Source of the DNA: Chryseolinea soli | GTDB lineage: Bacteria; Bacteroidota; Bacteroidia; Cytophagales; Cyclobacteriaceae | Reading direction: 5' to 3' | Length of the DNA stretch: 64,000 nt | Assembly: GCF_003589925.1 (NCBI RefSeq) | Contig: NZ_CP032382.1 | Location: 5,890,001-5,954,000, forward strand | Part shown: positions 11,101 through 20,415 of the stretch, in pieces | Numbering within the stretch: position 1 is the stretch's first letter | Layout: each line of letters begins with the position of its first letter | The notes under the pieces: model-generated | What the model was told of the DNA's origin: nothing | What the model saw: the letters and a program-made list of their open reading frames with translations, nothing else | Database searches by the model: none | Program-made: the position numbers and the translations under genes

Positions 11101-12300
11101 TTCGACCATGACAAAGTCGAGAAGATCTTGTTTAACCTGCTTTCGAACGCCTTCAAGTTTACCATGGACTCCGGGGTGATTTCAGTAATCGTAGAGGTTA
11201 ACGACGCGGCTGAAAATAGTATTGTAGAGATCATGGTGAAGGATTCCGGGATCGGGATCCCTGCTGAAAAACACGAGCAGATCTTCGAGCGCTTCTTTCA
11301 AAACGACTTACCCAGTTCCCTTATGAACCAGGGGAGCGGTATAGGTCTTGCTATTACAAAAGAATTTGTACGCATCCATGGAGGCACGATTCGGGTGGAG
11401 AGTGAGGAAGGAAAAGGAAGTTCCTTTATCGTGGTGTTGCCGCTGAAGAAAATGGTTCACGCCGTACATGAAACCATCAATGAGCCCGTGAACACGGTGG
11501 TCGACGCTCCTATAGAAGAGGTACCGGCATCGGAAGAGAAGCCTTTGATTTTGTTGATAGAAGATAACGAGGATTTTCGTATTTATTTGAAGGATAATCT
11601 TAAGACATCGTATGCAGTTATCGAAGCTGCGAATGGAGAAGAGGGCTGGAAAAAGGCGATCTTGCAATACCCGGACCTTATCGTGACGGATGTGATGATG
11701 CCGGGTATGGATGGCATTGAGCTTTGTAAAAAAATAAAATCCGATCAGCGTGTATCGCATATACCCGTGATCCTGCTCACGGCCCGTTCGGGTGAAGAGC
11801 AGCGATTGGAAGGATTTGAAGTTGGCGCAGATGACTATATCCCGAAGCCTTTCAGCTTCCCCATGTTAGAGTCGAGGATCCGCAATCTGATCTCGTTGCG
11901 GAAAGATCTCCACGCGTTGTTCGCCAAGAAGAACGGGATCAAGGCAAGCGAAATCCAGGTCACCTCGCTCGACGAGCAATTTATCCATCGCGTTGTCCAG
12001 GCGATCGAAAATAATGTGTCCAACAGTGAGCTGACAGTAATGGATCTAAGTCATGAACTGGGCGTGAGCCGTGCCCAGTTTTTTAGAAAGGTGCAAGAGC
12101 TCACCAACAAATCGCCGCTGGAACTTATTCGCACCATTCGGTTGCAATATGCAGCGCAACTTCTCGAGAAAAGCCAGCTTTCGGTTTCTGAGGTCGCCTA
12201 TCGGGTAGGCTTCAATAACCCCAAATACTTCGCTCGTCATTTCAAAGATCTGTATCACGTATTGCCATCGGCTTATGCCAACGGCAAGCGAAGAAGTTAG
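8167..12300 (+). CDS. Hybrid two-component system regulator (Reg_prop sensor, kinase, receiver, AraC)
   Basis: 1377 residues from a GTG start chosen because a signal peptide follows at once. The periplasmic part is a two-propeller Reg_prop sensor (about 30-720, repeated G.lWiGT motifs) and a Y_Y_Y domain (~740-810). One membrane helix lies near 822-843. In the cytoplasm come a HisKA domain with phospho-acceptor His878 (NVSHEFRTP), an HATPase domain (DSGIGI, GSGIGLAI), a receiver with Asp1175 (VTDVMMPGMDG) and a C-terminal AraC-type helix-turn-helix. Such proteins bind oligosaccharides in the periplasm and activate the adjacent susCD operon; here susC follows after 466 bases. The ligand is inferred to be a xyloglucan fragment. 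Confidence 0.93.
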   Translation: MRDRAFFLAACLASIFLVIQPAIESFGQEHRFGHIDDRKGLSHNYVKTFYKDRTGFLWIGTESGLNRFDGYSLKIYRNDPSDSTSLFNDDVVRLYEAPGGMLGVATSVGLCFYNSATETFTTDFRFLRKYSIANPADLVNIIHDKAGNYWFLFRNNGLVLYNEEKMTTQQFRHLDNDPTTIFTNNVTSVVPHQDGSYWIAHSNGVAENIVLENGKLKVVNRISFSPKESSYKDRYLQCELMIDNDGDLWCYRYNSDEGVFYYNANKRSVSHFEKESKDVALRDDLISGLVQDNKGNIWISYGRAGIDILNKKNFEIESILHDPETNEGLSENSIPGMFKDTDGVIWVGTYKKGLNFFHESMMRFPVYSRHSKPYALPFEDVNRFVEDRKGNLWLGTNGGGLIYFDRQSGRFTTYKHNPKDPHSLSSDVVVSLCLDHEDKLWIGTFFGGLDCFDGKTFTRYQHDAKDATSLPGKSVWEIFEDSEHRLWIGMLDGGLNLFDRKNKTFARYTHPKQTALYSSYISTIMEDSKGNLWFGTSVGIDVLMKESGSITHFGSERNNPASLRSDAILGTLEDSEGRIWIGTQGGLSLWQKGANRFINFSVKDGLPHNVIMSMKEDAAGRLWLGTPNGLSCATIVTEDGRIRLKLANYSEADGLQGQRFNEDAALRTRSGELVFGGANGFNIFKPGDIGHSKTIPRLVLTDFQLFNRSVRPGKADGTHFALSSSITTNPSIVLTASDDVFSIEFAALDFIQPFKNSYKYKLEGFNQEWLVTDANNRKVTFTNLDAGDYVFRVITSNDDGLWSEEGISLPIKVLPPFWKSTKAIVVYLLILSLLLFIARKLIQQREQMKFAMKQQQEEAMRSRELDMIKTKFFTNVSHEFRTPLSLIISPLEKLNEQVVDPAQLKNIELIQKNAKRLLNLVNQLLDFRKMEVHDIRFHPSEGDIIRFVRETVSSFADLSEKKSIRLTFESNTSSLEAIFDHDKVEKILFNLLSNAFKFTMDSGVISVIVEVNDAAENSIVEIMVKDSGIGIPAEKHEQIFERFFQNDLPSSLMNQGSGIGLAITKEFVRIHGGTIRVESEEGKGSSFIVVLPLKKMVHAVHETINEPVNTVVDAPIEEVPASEEKPLILLIEDNEDFRIYLKDNLKTSYAVIEAANGEEGWKKAILQYPDLIVTDVMMPGMDGIELCKKIKSDQRVSHIPVILLTARSGEEQRLEGFEVGADDYIPKPFSFPMLESRIRNLISLRKDLHALFAKKNGIKASEIQVTSLDEQFIHRVVQAIENNVSNSELTVMDLSHELGVSRAQFFRKVQELTNKSPLELIRTIRLQYAAQLLEKSQLSVSEVAYRVGFNNPKYFARHFKDLYHVLPSAYANGKRRS

Positions 12301-12766
12301 CCCGGACCCTTGTATTAGACGTTTGTTACCCACCTTTAGGATGATTTGTTACGCTGGCAGGAACGGCGTCTGCCTATTTTTGCGGAACAAATATTCCGTT
12401 TTGAAGCGAAAATTAAGAATCCTGCTTTTTATCGAAATGGTCATGTATGTGCTGATCATTTCCATTTTCACATGGCTCCTTTCCATGGTGTAAAATGAGT
12501 TGCGGAGCCGTTATTTGAGAGGATACGAATCCCACCCGGTAAAATCATACCTACTTTCGAGACTTTTTAATACCCCCTTAGACTCCATATCCCTGTCTCT
12601 AAGACGAATCAATACCGTCTGTAACCGGCATCCGCCCATACATTTACTGCAAACGATTACGGAATTGTAACTCAGAAATCGTCAGCGCTCTAGGGACCCA
12701 AACGGGTTCGATAGGCTGGATTTTAAGGGTAAGTCGGTAAAAGTTTAACCTCTAAACCTCAATTAT
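12301..12766. other. Regulatory gap between hybrid regulator and susC
   Basis: 466 bases with no convincing gene. It holds a direct repeat at 12322-12352, a -7-like TATTTTTG at 12375-12382 without a correctly spaced TTTG, and a second weaker -7-like TACTTTCG near 12552. A short frame at 12341-12493 would encode 50 residues ending in a hydrophobic helix, but nothing else supports it. The region is where the susC promoter and the regulator binding site should lie. Confidence 0.45.
12322..12352. promoter_or_regulatory. Direct repeat TTTGTTAC, candidate regulator binding site
   Basis: TTTGTTAC occurs at 12322-12329 and again at 12345-12352, a 23-base repeat distance, close to two helical turns. 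AraC-type DNA-binding domains often bind direct repeats with this spacing, and the repeat sits immediately after the gene of such a regulator. It is ~415 bases from susC, which is far for a simple activator site, so the assignment is tentative. Confidence 0.3.
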
Positions 12767-15700
12767 ATGAAAAAGAAGCTCTACAGATGTTTCGGCATTT
12801 CTGTATTGATCCTGATGCTAGGTTACCTCCAGGTTCCGGCGCAACAGCGATCGATCACGGGAACCGTAAAGGACGTATCTGGAAGTACCATACCAGGCGT
12901 CAGTGTAGTTGTAAAAGGTACGAGCATTGGGACGGTAACGGATGCTGATGGAGCATTTTCCATTAATGCCAACTCCAATGAGACGCTCGTATTCACGTTT
13001 ATCGGCTATAAGCGCGAAGAAATCCTGATCACCCAACAGACCAGGCTCGACATGACATTAAGTGAAGACGTGAAGACACTTGATGAGATCGTAGTGGTGG
13101 GGTATGGTGAGTCAAAGAGAAAGGATGTCACGGGCGCGATCTCTTCCATTACCGGCGATGAGATCCGAAAAACAAATCCCGTCACGTTCGACCAGGCGTT
13201 GCAGGGGAAAGTAGCCGGCATGGTTGTGCAGCAGATCTCCGGTCAGCCGGGAGGAGCTGTTTCTATACAGATCCGTGGGATCTCCTCTTTTAGCGGCGCT
13301 TCGCCTTTATTTGTGATCGATGGCGTGATCATCGGCGGCGGTGCGAATACCGCAGTCGGTTCCAACCCGTTGGCGGGTATCAACCCATCGGAGATCGAGT
13401 CCATCGATGTTTTAAAAGACGCATCAGCGACCGCCATCTATGGCTCACAGGCCACGAATGGCGTGGTGATCATCAAGACGAAAAGAGGTCAGGTATCGCC
13501 ACCCAAAATAACCTACGATTTCTATACCGGCTATCAGCAAGTGAGGAAGATGCTTCCTACCATGAACCTGCGGGAGTTTGCCACTTTTATAAACGACAGA
13601 AATACAGGCTTAGGCTGGGGATTCGATACCAGGCCTCAGTTCGCCAATCCCCAATACCTGGGCGAGGGCACCAATTGGCAAAAAGAGTTATTCCGTAACG
13701 CGCCGATGAGCAATCACTCGGTGACGGTGAGCGGAGGTGACGAACGGACGCAGTACTTATTTTCAGGCGCTTACTTCAAGCAAGAGGGAATTGCCCTGGG
13801 CTCCGGATTCCAGCGCGTCTCCGTGCGACTCAACCTGGATAACAAAACCACCCGTTGGTTGAAAATTGGAACCAGCCTGCAGCTCGTCAATATTAAAGAG
13901 AACGTCAACTCCACAAACTCAAATGTCATTTCGACGGCACTCAGTCAAACACCCGACATCGCCGTAAAAAATCCGGATGGTAGCTGGGGCGGTGGTATAG
14001 ATCCAAACGGCTGGGTGAACGCCAGCAGAATGGCAAACCCCTATGCCCTTGCCCTGATCAATACCGATCTGGCAAAACGCAACCAGCTCTTCGGCAATGT
14101 TTACGCTGAAATAGAATTTACCAAGAACCTGATGCTGCGAAATGAAGTGTCGGGAAGCTTCGCCATGGGTACGGAAGATAAATTCAATCCCACCTATACG
14201 ATGGGACTTAATGTGAATAAAACAAATTCTGCCACGTACTCCTATACACAAAACTATTACACGATCGTCCGGAACTATCTCACCTATTCCAAGTTGTTCA
14301 ACTCCGCCTATAACCTCAACGTTATGGCGGGACATGAAGCGCAGTTGAGCACCAGTGAAAGCGTTTCGGCGACGCGCATAAATTTCCCGTCAAACAACGT
14401 TCACGCCATCAACAGTGGCGATGCCACGACGGCCACCAACTCGGGCACCAAAGGACAGAATGCCCTGGAGTCGTATTTCGGTCGTGTCAATTTTATGTGG
14501 AACGATAAATATCTGATTACCGGCAATGTGCGCGCAGACGGTTCTTCAAAATTTGCGTCGGGCAACCGGTGGGTAACAACCTACTCTGGTGCATTGGCGT
14601 GGAAAATTCAAAATGAGAATTTTCTTAGAAACACGCCAGTTAATGAGTTGAAGCTCCGTGTAGGCTATGGACTCACCAACAACCAAAATATAAAAGACTA
14701 TGCCTATGCAGCCACACTAAACACCATTTCCAATGGTCTGTCAGGTGTTGCTCAACTTACCGGCAATCTGGCGAATCCGTTGGTGCAATGGGAAAAAACC
14801 AAATACGCCAACATCGGCCTGGATGGAGCCATCTTAAACTCACGCCTCAATTTCTCCGTGGATTTTTATGACCGCACAACCGATGGCCTTTTGCTAAGTC
14901 TCCCGTTGCCTTTCTATTCAGGCACAACCACAGGCTATTTACCGGGCGCCCTGGAAGCACCGTATGTAAATGTTGGGTCGGTGAGCAACAAAGGGTTTGA
15001 TTTCAGGATCAGTTCAACGAACCTGACCACAAGAAGTTTCTCCTGGAGAACGGATGTTACCGTATCGCACAACACCAATAAAATAGAAAAGCTGAATACG
15101 GATGGGGCTTCGTTGCCGAGTTACTATGGGGCCAATGTTGCGGCCATGTCGGTAGTGGGCAGATCGATGGGACAATTTTATGGTTATCAAACCGATGGCA
15201 TATTTGCAACCGCTAACGATTTTGAAACCCATCCCTTACCCATTAACCCTACAACGGGTGCAAAATTGCCGATCGGACCATCATCGGGGTCGATCTGGTA
15301 TGGCGACTACAAATTCAAGGATGTCAATGGCGATGGCGTTATTGATGAACATGACCAAACGTTCCTGGGTTCGCCCATTCCTAAATTCCAGATTGGTTTC
15401 AATAACACATTTACCTACAAGAATTTTGATCTGAATGTTTTCTTCAGCGCGAACGTGGGTAACAAAGTATTGAATGGATTGCGCATACAAAGCGACAACC
15501 CGTTGACAAGCTTTGGTTATTTTAAATCACTGTCAAACCACGCGCAACTGGCATTGATCGACCCCAATGGATCGGCTTCGGACATCAACAACGTCTACGT
15601 TACCAATCCAAACACCGATATCGTAGGGCTCCGGAATGACGATACGAATAACAACAATCGTATCTCCAACCGGTATATCGAAGACGGTTCTTTTGTTCGA

Positions 15701-15925
15701 TGCAAAACCATTTCGCTGGGCTACACGATCCCCGAAAAGATCATGTCGAAATTGCGCATCCATTCCTTGCGGATCTATGGTAATGTATCCAACGCTTTTC
15801 TCATCACGAAATACAAAGGGATGGATCCTGAAATCGGTTCGTGGAATCCGCTGTCCGCAGGCATGGATAACGGTTTTTATCCCCAGCCCCGGGTATTTAC
15901 GATCGGCGCTAACCTGCAGTTATAA
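12767..15925 (+). CDS. SusC/RagA-family TonB-linked outer-membrane transporter
   Basis: 1052 residues. A signal peptide (MKKKLYRCFGISVLILML...) is followed by a carboxypeptidase-regulatory-like domain (ITGTVKDVSG...GTVTDADGAFS), a TonB-box-like stretch DEIVVVGYG starting at residue 106, the plug domain (QALQGKVAGM, IQIRGISS, ATAIYGSQATNGVVIIKTK) and a long beta-barrel ending in an aromatic-rich strand. SusC proteins import oligosaccharides across the outer membrane using TonB energy, in complex with a SusD lid. SusD begins 88 bases downstream. Substrate is taken from the neighbouring xyloglucan-type enzymes. Confidence 0.96.
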   Translation: MKKKLYRCFGISVLILMLGYLQVPAQQRSITGTVKDVSGSTIPGVSVVVKGTSIGTVTDADGAFSINANSNETLVFTFIGYKREEILITQQTRLDMTLSEDVKTLDEIVVVGYGESKRKDVTGAISSITGDEIRKTNPVTFDQALQGKVAGMVVQQISGQPGGAVSIQIRGISSFSGASPLFVIDGVIIGGGANTAVGSNPLAGINPSEIESIDVLKDASATAIYGSQATNGVVIIKTKRGQVSPPKITYDFYTGYQQVRKMLPTMNLREFATFINDRNTGLGWGFDTRPQFANPQYLGEGTNWQKELFRNAPMSNHSVTVSGGDERTQYLFSGAYFKQEGIALGSGFQRVSVRLNLDNKTTRWLKIGTSLQLVNIKENVNSTNSNVISTALSQTPDIAVKNPDGSWGGGIDPNGWVNASRMANPYALALINTDLAKRNQLFGNVYAEIEFTKNLMLRNEVSGSFAMGTEDKFNPTYTMGLNVNKTNSATYSYTQNYYTIVRNYLTYSKLFNSAYNLNVMAGHEAQLSTSESVSATRINFPSNNVHAINSGDATTATNSGTKGQNALESYFGRVNFMWNDKYLITGNVRADGSSKFASGNRWVTTYSGALAWKIQNENFLRNTPVNELKLRVGYGLTNNQNIKDYAYAATLNTISNGLSGVAQLTGNLANPLVQWEKTKYANIGLDGAILNSRLNFSVDFYDRTTDGLLLSLPLPFYSGTTTGYLPGALEAPYVNVGSVSNKGFDFRISSTNLTTRSFSWRTDVTVSHNTNKIEKLNTDGASLPSYYGANVAAMSVVGRSMGQFYGYQTDGIFATANDFETHPLPINPTTGAKLPIGPSSGSIWYGDYKFKDVNGDGVIDEHDQTFLGSPIPKFQIGFNNTFTYKNFDLNVFFSANVGNKVLNGLRIQSDNPLTSFGYFKSLSNHAQLALIDPNGSASDINNVYVTNPNTDIVGLRNDDTNNNNRISNRYIEDGSFVRCKTISLGYTIPEKIMSKLRIHSLRIYGNVSNAFLITKYKGMDPEIGSWNPLSAGMDNGFYPQPRVFTIGANLQL

Positions 15926-16013
15926 TGAGATTGAAAACAGTGATGTATAAACTGCGTGCGAAGAGCGTATTAAAAAATTACCGTAGGTTCTTTAAATACT
16001 AAAATATCAGGCA

Positions 16014-17582
16014 ATGAAATCAATATCTATCATACTCGCCCTGTTCGTTATCGTATCCATAACGGGCTGCGAAAAAGATTTTCTTGAACGTCCTTCTTTA
16101 TCACAGATAAGTTCTGATAATTTTTATCAGACAACGGCAGATTTAAGACTTGCTACCGCTGCACTCTACGGCGGTTCTCCATGGTGGCAATGGAACACGC
16201 AGCCCTACATGATGCTGGGTGATGTCATGAGCGGTAACCTGATCTCGCAATGGTGGGGCGATGCCGTGCAGCTGAACACGTTCTCCATTACAGGACAAAA
16301 CGCCATCATGCAGCAAGCCTGGACGGGCTTGTACATTGTGGTGGCGCATTGTAACGCAACCATTAATGCGATAAAGGCAAAAGCACCCGCTTCCATTTCG
16401 GAATCGGATAAAAATGCGGCCATTGCAGAAGCCCGGTTTATTCGTGCCGTGGCCTATTATCACCTGGTCATGCTCTGGGGCGATGTGCCGATCATTGAAG
16501 ACAACACCAAACTCATCAGCTCACCGCTGGTGAACCGGAATACCAAGGCGGACGTCTACAGGTTTATCACGGCCGATCTGGCCTATGCCTCGCGAAACCT
16601 CCCTGCCACAGACGCCGCCGGGAGAGCCACCACGTGGTCGGCACAAGGGATGGCCGGTAAAGTATACCTGACGATGGCCGGTTTATCGCAGGAGGGGGGC
16701 TCACGCAATCAGACCTATTTAGATAGCGCAAAATTTTTTGCCGGCAATGTGTGTAAGAACAGTGGACGGTCTCTGTTTCCCAGTTACTATGATCTGTTCA
16801 AAACGCAATTCAATGACAACCCGGAATCCTTATTTGCGCTGCAATGGGCGCCCGGCGTAACGTATGGCTTTGGCAACATGTTGCAGACATACTCTCCCAG
16901 CTCCGACATCACGCCCAACAATCAAGGGGCCTGGCTTTTCCTGCAGCCAACCTACGATCTATACAAACTATATTCCAAGAAAGACACGATCCGGCGCAAG
17001 GCCAGCTTCATGCTTCCCGGCGATAAGTATCCTGAACTGAACGCCGCAGGGGGTGGCTACACCTCCAATTCTGTAACCTTGAAAAAGCACATGGTCGGAA
17101 CGCAAACGGATAATAATTCCCCAAACATGACACTCGTTTCGTCTGTAGAACACAATGCCCTGCTCAGGCTGGCCGATGTGTACCTCGTATACGCCGAAGC
17201 TATCCTGGGCAACAACGCATCCACAGCCGATGGCGAGGCATTGCAATATTTTAACGCCGTGCGCAAAAGAGCAGGCGTTGACCCGGCAACGATGCTGAAT
17301 ATGGATACATTGATCCAGGAGCGGCGAAAAGAGCTGGCATATGAGGGACATTACTGGTTCGACCTCGTTCGTCTTTCTTACTACGATCCTCAAAAAGCCG
17401 TGAGCCTTCTCAATGATCAGCAACGCGTGACCTTTGCGTATAGCAGCGGAATCGCCACACCGAATGCCCCGATCGGAAGCATTACGCCTGCAACTCCTGC
17501 CACATTTACCTTGCAGCTGCCGTCGGCGGAACTAACGGCAAACCCCAAGTTGGCGGATGCCCCGGTGCCTTATTACCATTGA
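16014..17582 (+). CDS. SusD/RagB-family surface glycan-binding lipoprotein
   Basis: 522 residues. The signal peptide ends in a lipobox with Cys19 (SITGC), followed by acidic EKDFLE, which in Bacteroidota favours export to the cell surface. Typical SusD signs are the N-terminal FLERPSLSQISSDNFYQT, the helical TPR-like core with AEARFIRAVAYYHLVMLWGD, and the C-terminal RRKELAYEGHYWFDLVR. It forms the lid of the SusC channel and delivers oligosaccharides. It lies between susC and the glycan-binding protein gene in one operon. Aromatic residues near the N-terminus (GGSPWWQWN) could contribute to glycan stacking, but this is a guess. Confidence 0.96.
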   Translation: MKSISIILALFVIVSITGCEKDFLERPSLSQISSDNFYQTTADLRLATAALYGGSPWWQWNTQPYMMLGDVMSGNLISQWWGDAVQLNTFSITGQNAIMQQAWTGLYIVVAHCNATINAIKAKAPASISESDKNAAIAEARFIRAVAYYHLVMLWGDVPIIEDNTKLISSPLVNRNTKADVYRFITADLAYASRNLPATDAAGRATTWSAQGMAGKVYLTMAGLSQEGGSRNQTYLDSAKFFAGNVCKNSGRSLFPSYYDLFKTQFNDNPESLFALQWAPGVTYGFGNMLQTYSPSSDITPNNQGAWLFLQPTYDLYKLYSKKDTIRRKASFMLPGDKYPELNAAGGGYTSNSVTLKKHMVGTQTDNNSPNMTLVSSVEHNALLRLADVYLVYAEAILGNNASTADGEALQYFNAVRKRAGVDPATMLNMDTLIQERRKELAYEGHYWFDLVRLSYYDPQKAVSLLNDQQRVTFAYSSGIATPNAPIGSITPATPATFTLQLPSAELTANPKLADAPVPYYH

Positions 17583-17614
17583 TGTATTTACGCTCAGACT
17601 TAAAAAAATCAAAT

Positions 17615-18817
17615 ATGAAAAAGATACTGTATAACTATACGCGACAGCTTTTTTTCCTGTCAGTGACTTTGATATGGCTGCAGGCTTGCGAAAAAGATGA
17701 GGTGAGTGCCCCGGTGATCACCGGCATCATAAATTACGCACCGTCGCCGGATGATACGGTTTTGCAAAGCCTGACGCCCGGCCAGTGGGTGGTGGTGAAC
17801 GGACATAATTTACAAGACGCCCTCCAGATTTCCTTCAATGGCGTGCCGGCGAATTTCAACAATGGCTTGTTTTCAGATTCGTATGCTGTCGTACAGGTGC
17901 CGGCGGTGATACCGTTCCCATCCATACCTGCTGAAAAGCTCAATACCATCCAATACTTCACATCGCATGGGTCAGCAACCTTTGAGTTTAATATTGTTGC
18001 ACCGGCACCCACCATAGCCAGCATCTCAAATGAGAATGCTAACACGGGAGACTCGGTATATATTTATGGAACAAATTTATTTCTGCTTACCAAAATAAGT
18101 TTTGCAGGCGTGCCGATCACCGCCTACACCTCTTCCGTAAATGGAACTTCTGTAGGCTTCGTTTTGCCAGAGCTTAGCCAGAGCGGGCCGGTAATCGTAG
18201 CGAACCAGTCGGGCGCAGATTCTACTGCATTTAATGTGAATGATGCATCGACCGGGGTCCTCTGTGATTTTGATAACATCAATACGCTTAGTTGGGGCAC
18301 GGGTACAGATAACAGCAGCACCAATTTTCCGGGCAACAAGGGATCCTATGCCGTTCTCAATAATACTGTCCTAAGTGGTGGCGACGCGTCATGGTGGAAT
18401 TGGCAACGCAGCATCAATACCAACGCGGTGCAATGGGTTCCGGCCAATAACATGAGCGACCCGGTTGGCGACTATGCATTTAAATTCGAGATCAATGTTC
18501 CGGATGCATGGAAGGGGACGTCTATTGTTGTCCTGAAGGATTACACCTGGACGTATGTTGCCCCCTATGAGCCCTGGAAAGATGCCAACGGAAATACTTT
18601 TTCATACTCCACGAAAGGTTGGCGAACCGTAACCCTTCCGTTATCCGGATTTAGAAAGGATAACGGTACCGGCGTTGCCGTTACAAGCTTGACCGATTTG
18701 TTGGGAAGCACGGGCAATGGAAGCGTAAACATCTATACGATCAACAGTGCCGGCACCCCTACAGCGACAGGGTTGGTCGCGGCCATTGATAACATCAGGG
18801 TGGTGAAAATCAAATAG
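17615..18817 (+). CDS. Surface glycan-binding lipoprotein, SGBP-B/SusE-like with IPT/TIG domains
   Basis: 400 residues from the ATG at 17615, chosen over an upstream in-frame ATG at 17582 because it begins a typical lipoprotein signal with Cys25 (WLQAC). Two IPT/TIG-like immunoglobulin folds (about 35-125 and 130-205) precede a C-terminal beta-sandwich (~210-400) rich in Trp (SWWNWQ, WTYVAPYEPWKD). This layout matches SGBP-B proteins of xyloglucan loci, whose C-terminal domain binds xyloglucan. It acts outside the cell, capturing polymer next to SusCD. The gene follows susD by 32 bases and is the last one before the terminator at 18874. Confidence 0.85.
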   Translation: MKKILYNYTRQLFFLSVTLIWLQACEKDEVSAPVITGIINYAPSPDDTVLQSLTPGQWVVVNGHNLQDALQISFNGVPANFNNGLFSDSYAVVQVPAVIPFPSIPAEKLNTIQYFTSHGSATFEFNIVAPAPTIASISNENANTGDSVYIYGTNLFLLTKISFAGVPITAYTSSVNGTSVGFVLPELSQSGPVIVANQSGADSTAFNVNDASTGVLCDFDNINTLSWGTGTDNSSTNFPGNKGSYAVLNNTVLSGGDASWWNWQRSINTNAVQWVPANNMSDPVGDYAFKFEINVPDAWKGTSIVVLKDYTWTYVAPYEPWKDANGNTFSYSTKGWRTVTLPLSGFRKDNGTGVAVTSLTDLLGSTGNGSVNIYTINSAGTPTATGLVAAIDNIRVVKIK

Positions 18818-18873
18818 CCGTCATTCACCCGCGGAGCATTTCGTTCTGGATTACTTTAAAGGCCCTCTCGGCG

Positions 18874-18914
18874 AAGGAATCATACGGTATAAACGGTATC
18901 GTATGATTCTTTTC
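18874..18914 (+). terminator. Intrinsic terminator between SGBP and GH5 genes
   Basis: A perfect 10-bp stem, GAATCATACG at 18877-18886 with its complement at 18900-18909, can be extended by weaker pairs outward and is followed by a T-rich tract (TTTT from 18910). The loop contains GGTAT-type repeats. It lies 57 bases after the SGBP stop and 25 before the GH5 start. It may end or attenuate the susCD transcript before the enzyme genes. Confidence 0.75.
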
Positions 18915-18938
18915 GTTGGAAATAGTATACAATGAAAA

Positions 18939-20387
18939 ATGAAACCCATGAAGATCAAATGTCCTTTTAAAATTTCTCTGTTTCTCGTGATGATCATTTC
19001 CTTTTCCTCTTGTGGAAAAGAAGGTGTTGAGCCGCAGCTATTGGTTTCCGAAACGGAGCTTTCCTTGTCCATGGCGGGCGCTACGTCGGAAATAACGGTG
19101 ACCAGCAACGACAGCTGGAATATCAATAACAATGCTTCAGCATGGTTACAGTTAAGTCAAACAGGGGGTAACAGTGGCAGTGCCACCGTTCAAATAACCG
19201 CGGGACCCAATGCTACCGGTTCCACGCGTTCTGCCGTGTTGGTGGTGACCGCTGCCAACGGCCAGTCCAGACGCGTCAGCGTTTCCCAGGCGAGTCAGAT
19301 GTATCCGTCCTACAATACATCTCCCAAACCACCGGATGCCAGTGGAATGAGCAGCACAGCCGTGCAACTCGCCGACAAGATAACATTGGGTTGGAACCTT
19401 GGAAATACCATGGAAGCCCCGGGTGGCGAAACAGGGTGGGGCAGCCCGGTCATCACGGAAGACTATATCAAGTTTGTAAAACAAAATGGTTTTAATGCTA
19501 TTCGCATTCCATGTGCCTGGAATTGGTATCACGTGGATAACCAGGCGACCGCGCACATCGATCAAAATTGGCTCAACCGGGTTAAGGAAGTGGTGGGCTA
19601 TTGTGTGAAAAATGACATGTACGTTTTGCTGAACATTCATTGGGATGGTGGATGGCTTGAAAACAACTGTACCCCGGTGAAAAAGGATTCGGTCAATGCC
19701 AAGCAAAAAGCATTATGGGAACAGATCGCCACGACGATGCGTGATTTTGACGAACACCTCATGTTTGCCAGCGCCAACGAGCCCAACGCAGACGATGCCA
19801 CGAAAATGGGTGTATTGCACTCCTATCATCAGACCTTTATTGATGCCGTTCGCTCAACCGGAGGCCGCAACACGTATCGCGCCCTGGTGCTGCAAGGCGC
19901 ACCCGAACTATTTGCCGTAAGCTCATTTCCCACCGACCCCACGCCCAACCGTCTCATGTACGAGCCGCATAATTATACACCTTTTCAATTTACAACCTTG
20001 GATGGAGACGCGAGCTGGGGTAAAATGTTTTACTACTGGGGTGCCGGCCATCATTCTACGATCGAACCCGATCGCAATCCAACCTGGGGAGAAGAAGACG
20101 AGCAGCTAAAAGGCTTTAAACTGTTGAAGGAGAATTATGTCGATAAGGGCATTCCTGTCCTGATGGGAGAATATGGAGCATACCGGCGAGATGGCACTAA
20201 AAACATTCCTTTGGACTTAGCCACCCACAACGACGCGGTTGACTACTGGCTGACCTACGTCACCCGGCAGGCGATAGCGCACGGGATCAAGCCATTTTAC
20301 TGGGACATAGGCGGCGCGTTGGATAGAGCAAATTATACGGTAAAAGATCAGCGTACGATCGATGCTATTCTGGAGGGTGCGAAATAG
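18939..20387 (+). CDS. BACON-GH5 endo-glucanase, likely GH5 subfamily 4
   Basis: 482 residues. The signal peptide has a lipobox at Cys25 (SFSSC), so the enzyme is probably anchored at the cell surface. A BACON domain spans about 32-117. The GH5 catalytic domain starts with LADKITLGWNLGNTMEAP; Glu281 in SANEPN is the predicted acid/base and Glu411 in VLMGEYGA the nucleophile. Lipid-anchored BACON-GH5_4 enzymes are the hallmark endo-xyloglucanases of Bacteroides xyloglucan loci, and the same role is inferred here. The start at 18939 has an in-frame alternative ATG three codons later. GH39 and GH29 genes follow closely on the same strand. Confidence 0.93.
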   Translation: MKPMKIKCPFKISLFLVMIISFSSCGKEGVEPQLLVSETELSLSMAGATSEITVTSNDSWNINNNASAWLQLSQTGGNSGSATVQITAGPNATGSTRSAVLVVTAANGQSRRVSVSQASQMYPSYNTSPKPPDASGMSSTAVQLADKITLGWNLGNTMEAPGGETGWGSPVITEDYIKFVKQNGFNAIRIPCAWNWYHVDNQATAHIDQNWLNRVKEVVGYCVKNDMYVLLNIHWDGGWLENNCTPVKKDSVNAKQKALWEQIATTMRDFDEHLMFASANEPNADDATKMGVLHSYHQTFIDAVRSTGGRNTYRALVLQGAPELFAVSSFPTDPTPNRLMYEPHNYTPFQFTTLDGDASWGKMFYYWGAGHHSTIEPDRNPTWGEEDEQLKGFKLLKENYVDKGIPVLMGEYGAYRRDGTKNIPLDLATHNDAVDYWLTYVTRQAIAHGIKPFYWDIGGALDRANYTVKDQRTIDAILEGAK

Positions 20388-20415
20388 AAGCTTTATGAAT
20401 TGTAATCATTCAAGG

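Noticed and set aside
12341..12493. Small frame with a hydrophobic C-terminus between the hybrid regulator and susC
   Set aside because: 50 codons, overlaps the region where regulatory sites are expected, and there is no supporting start signal or similarity.
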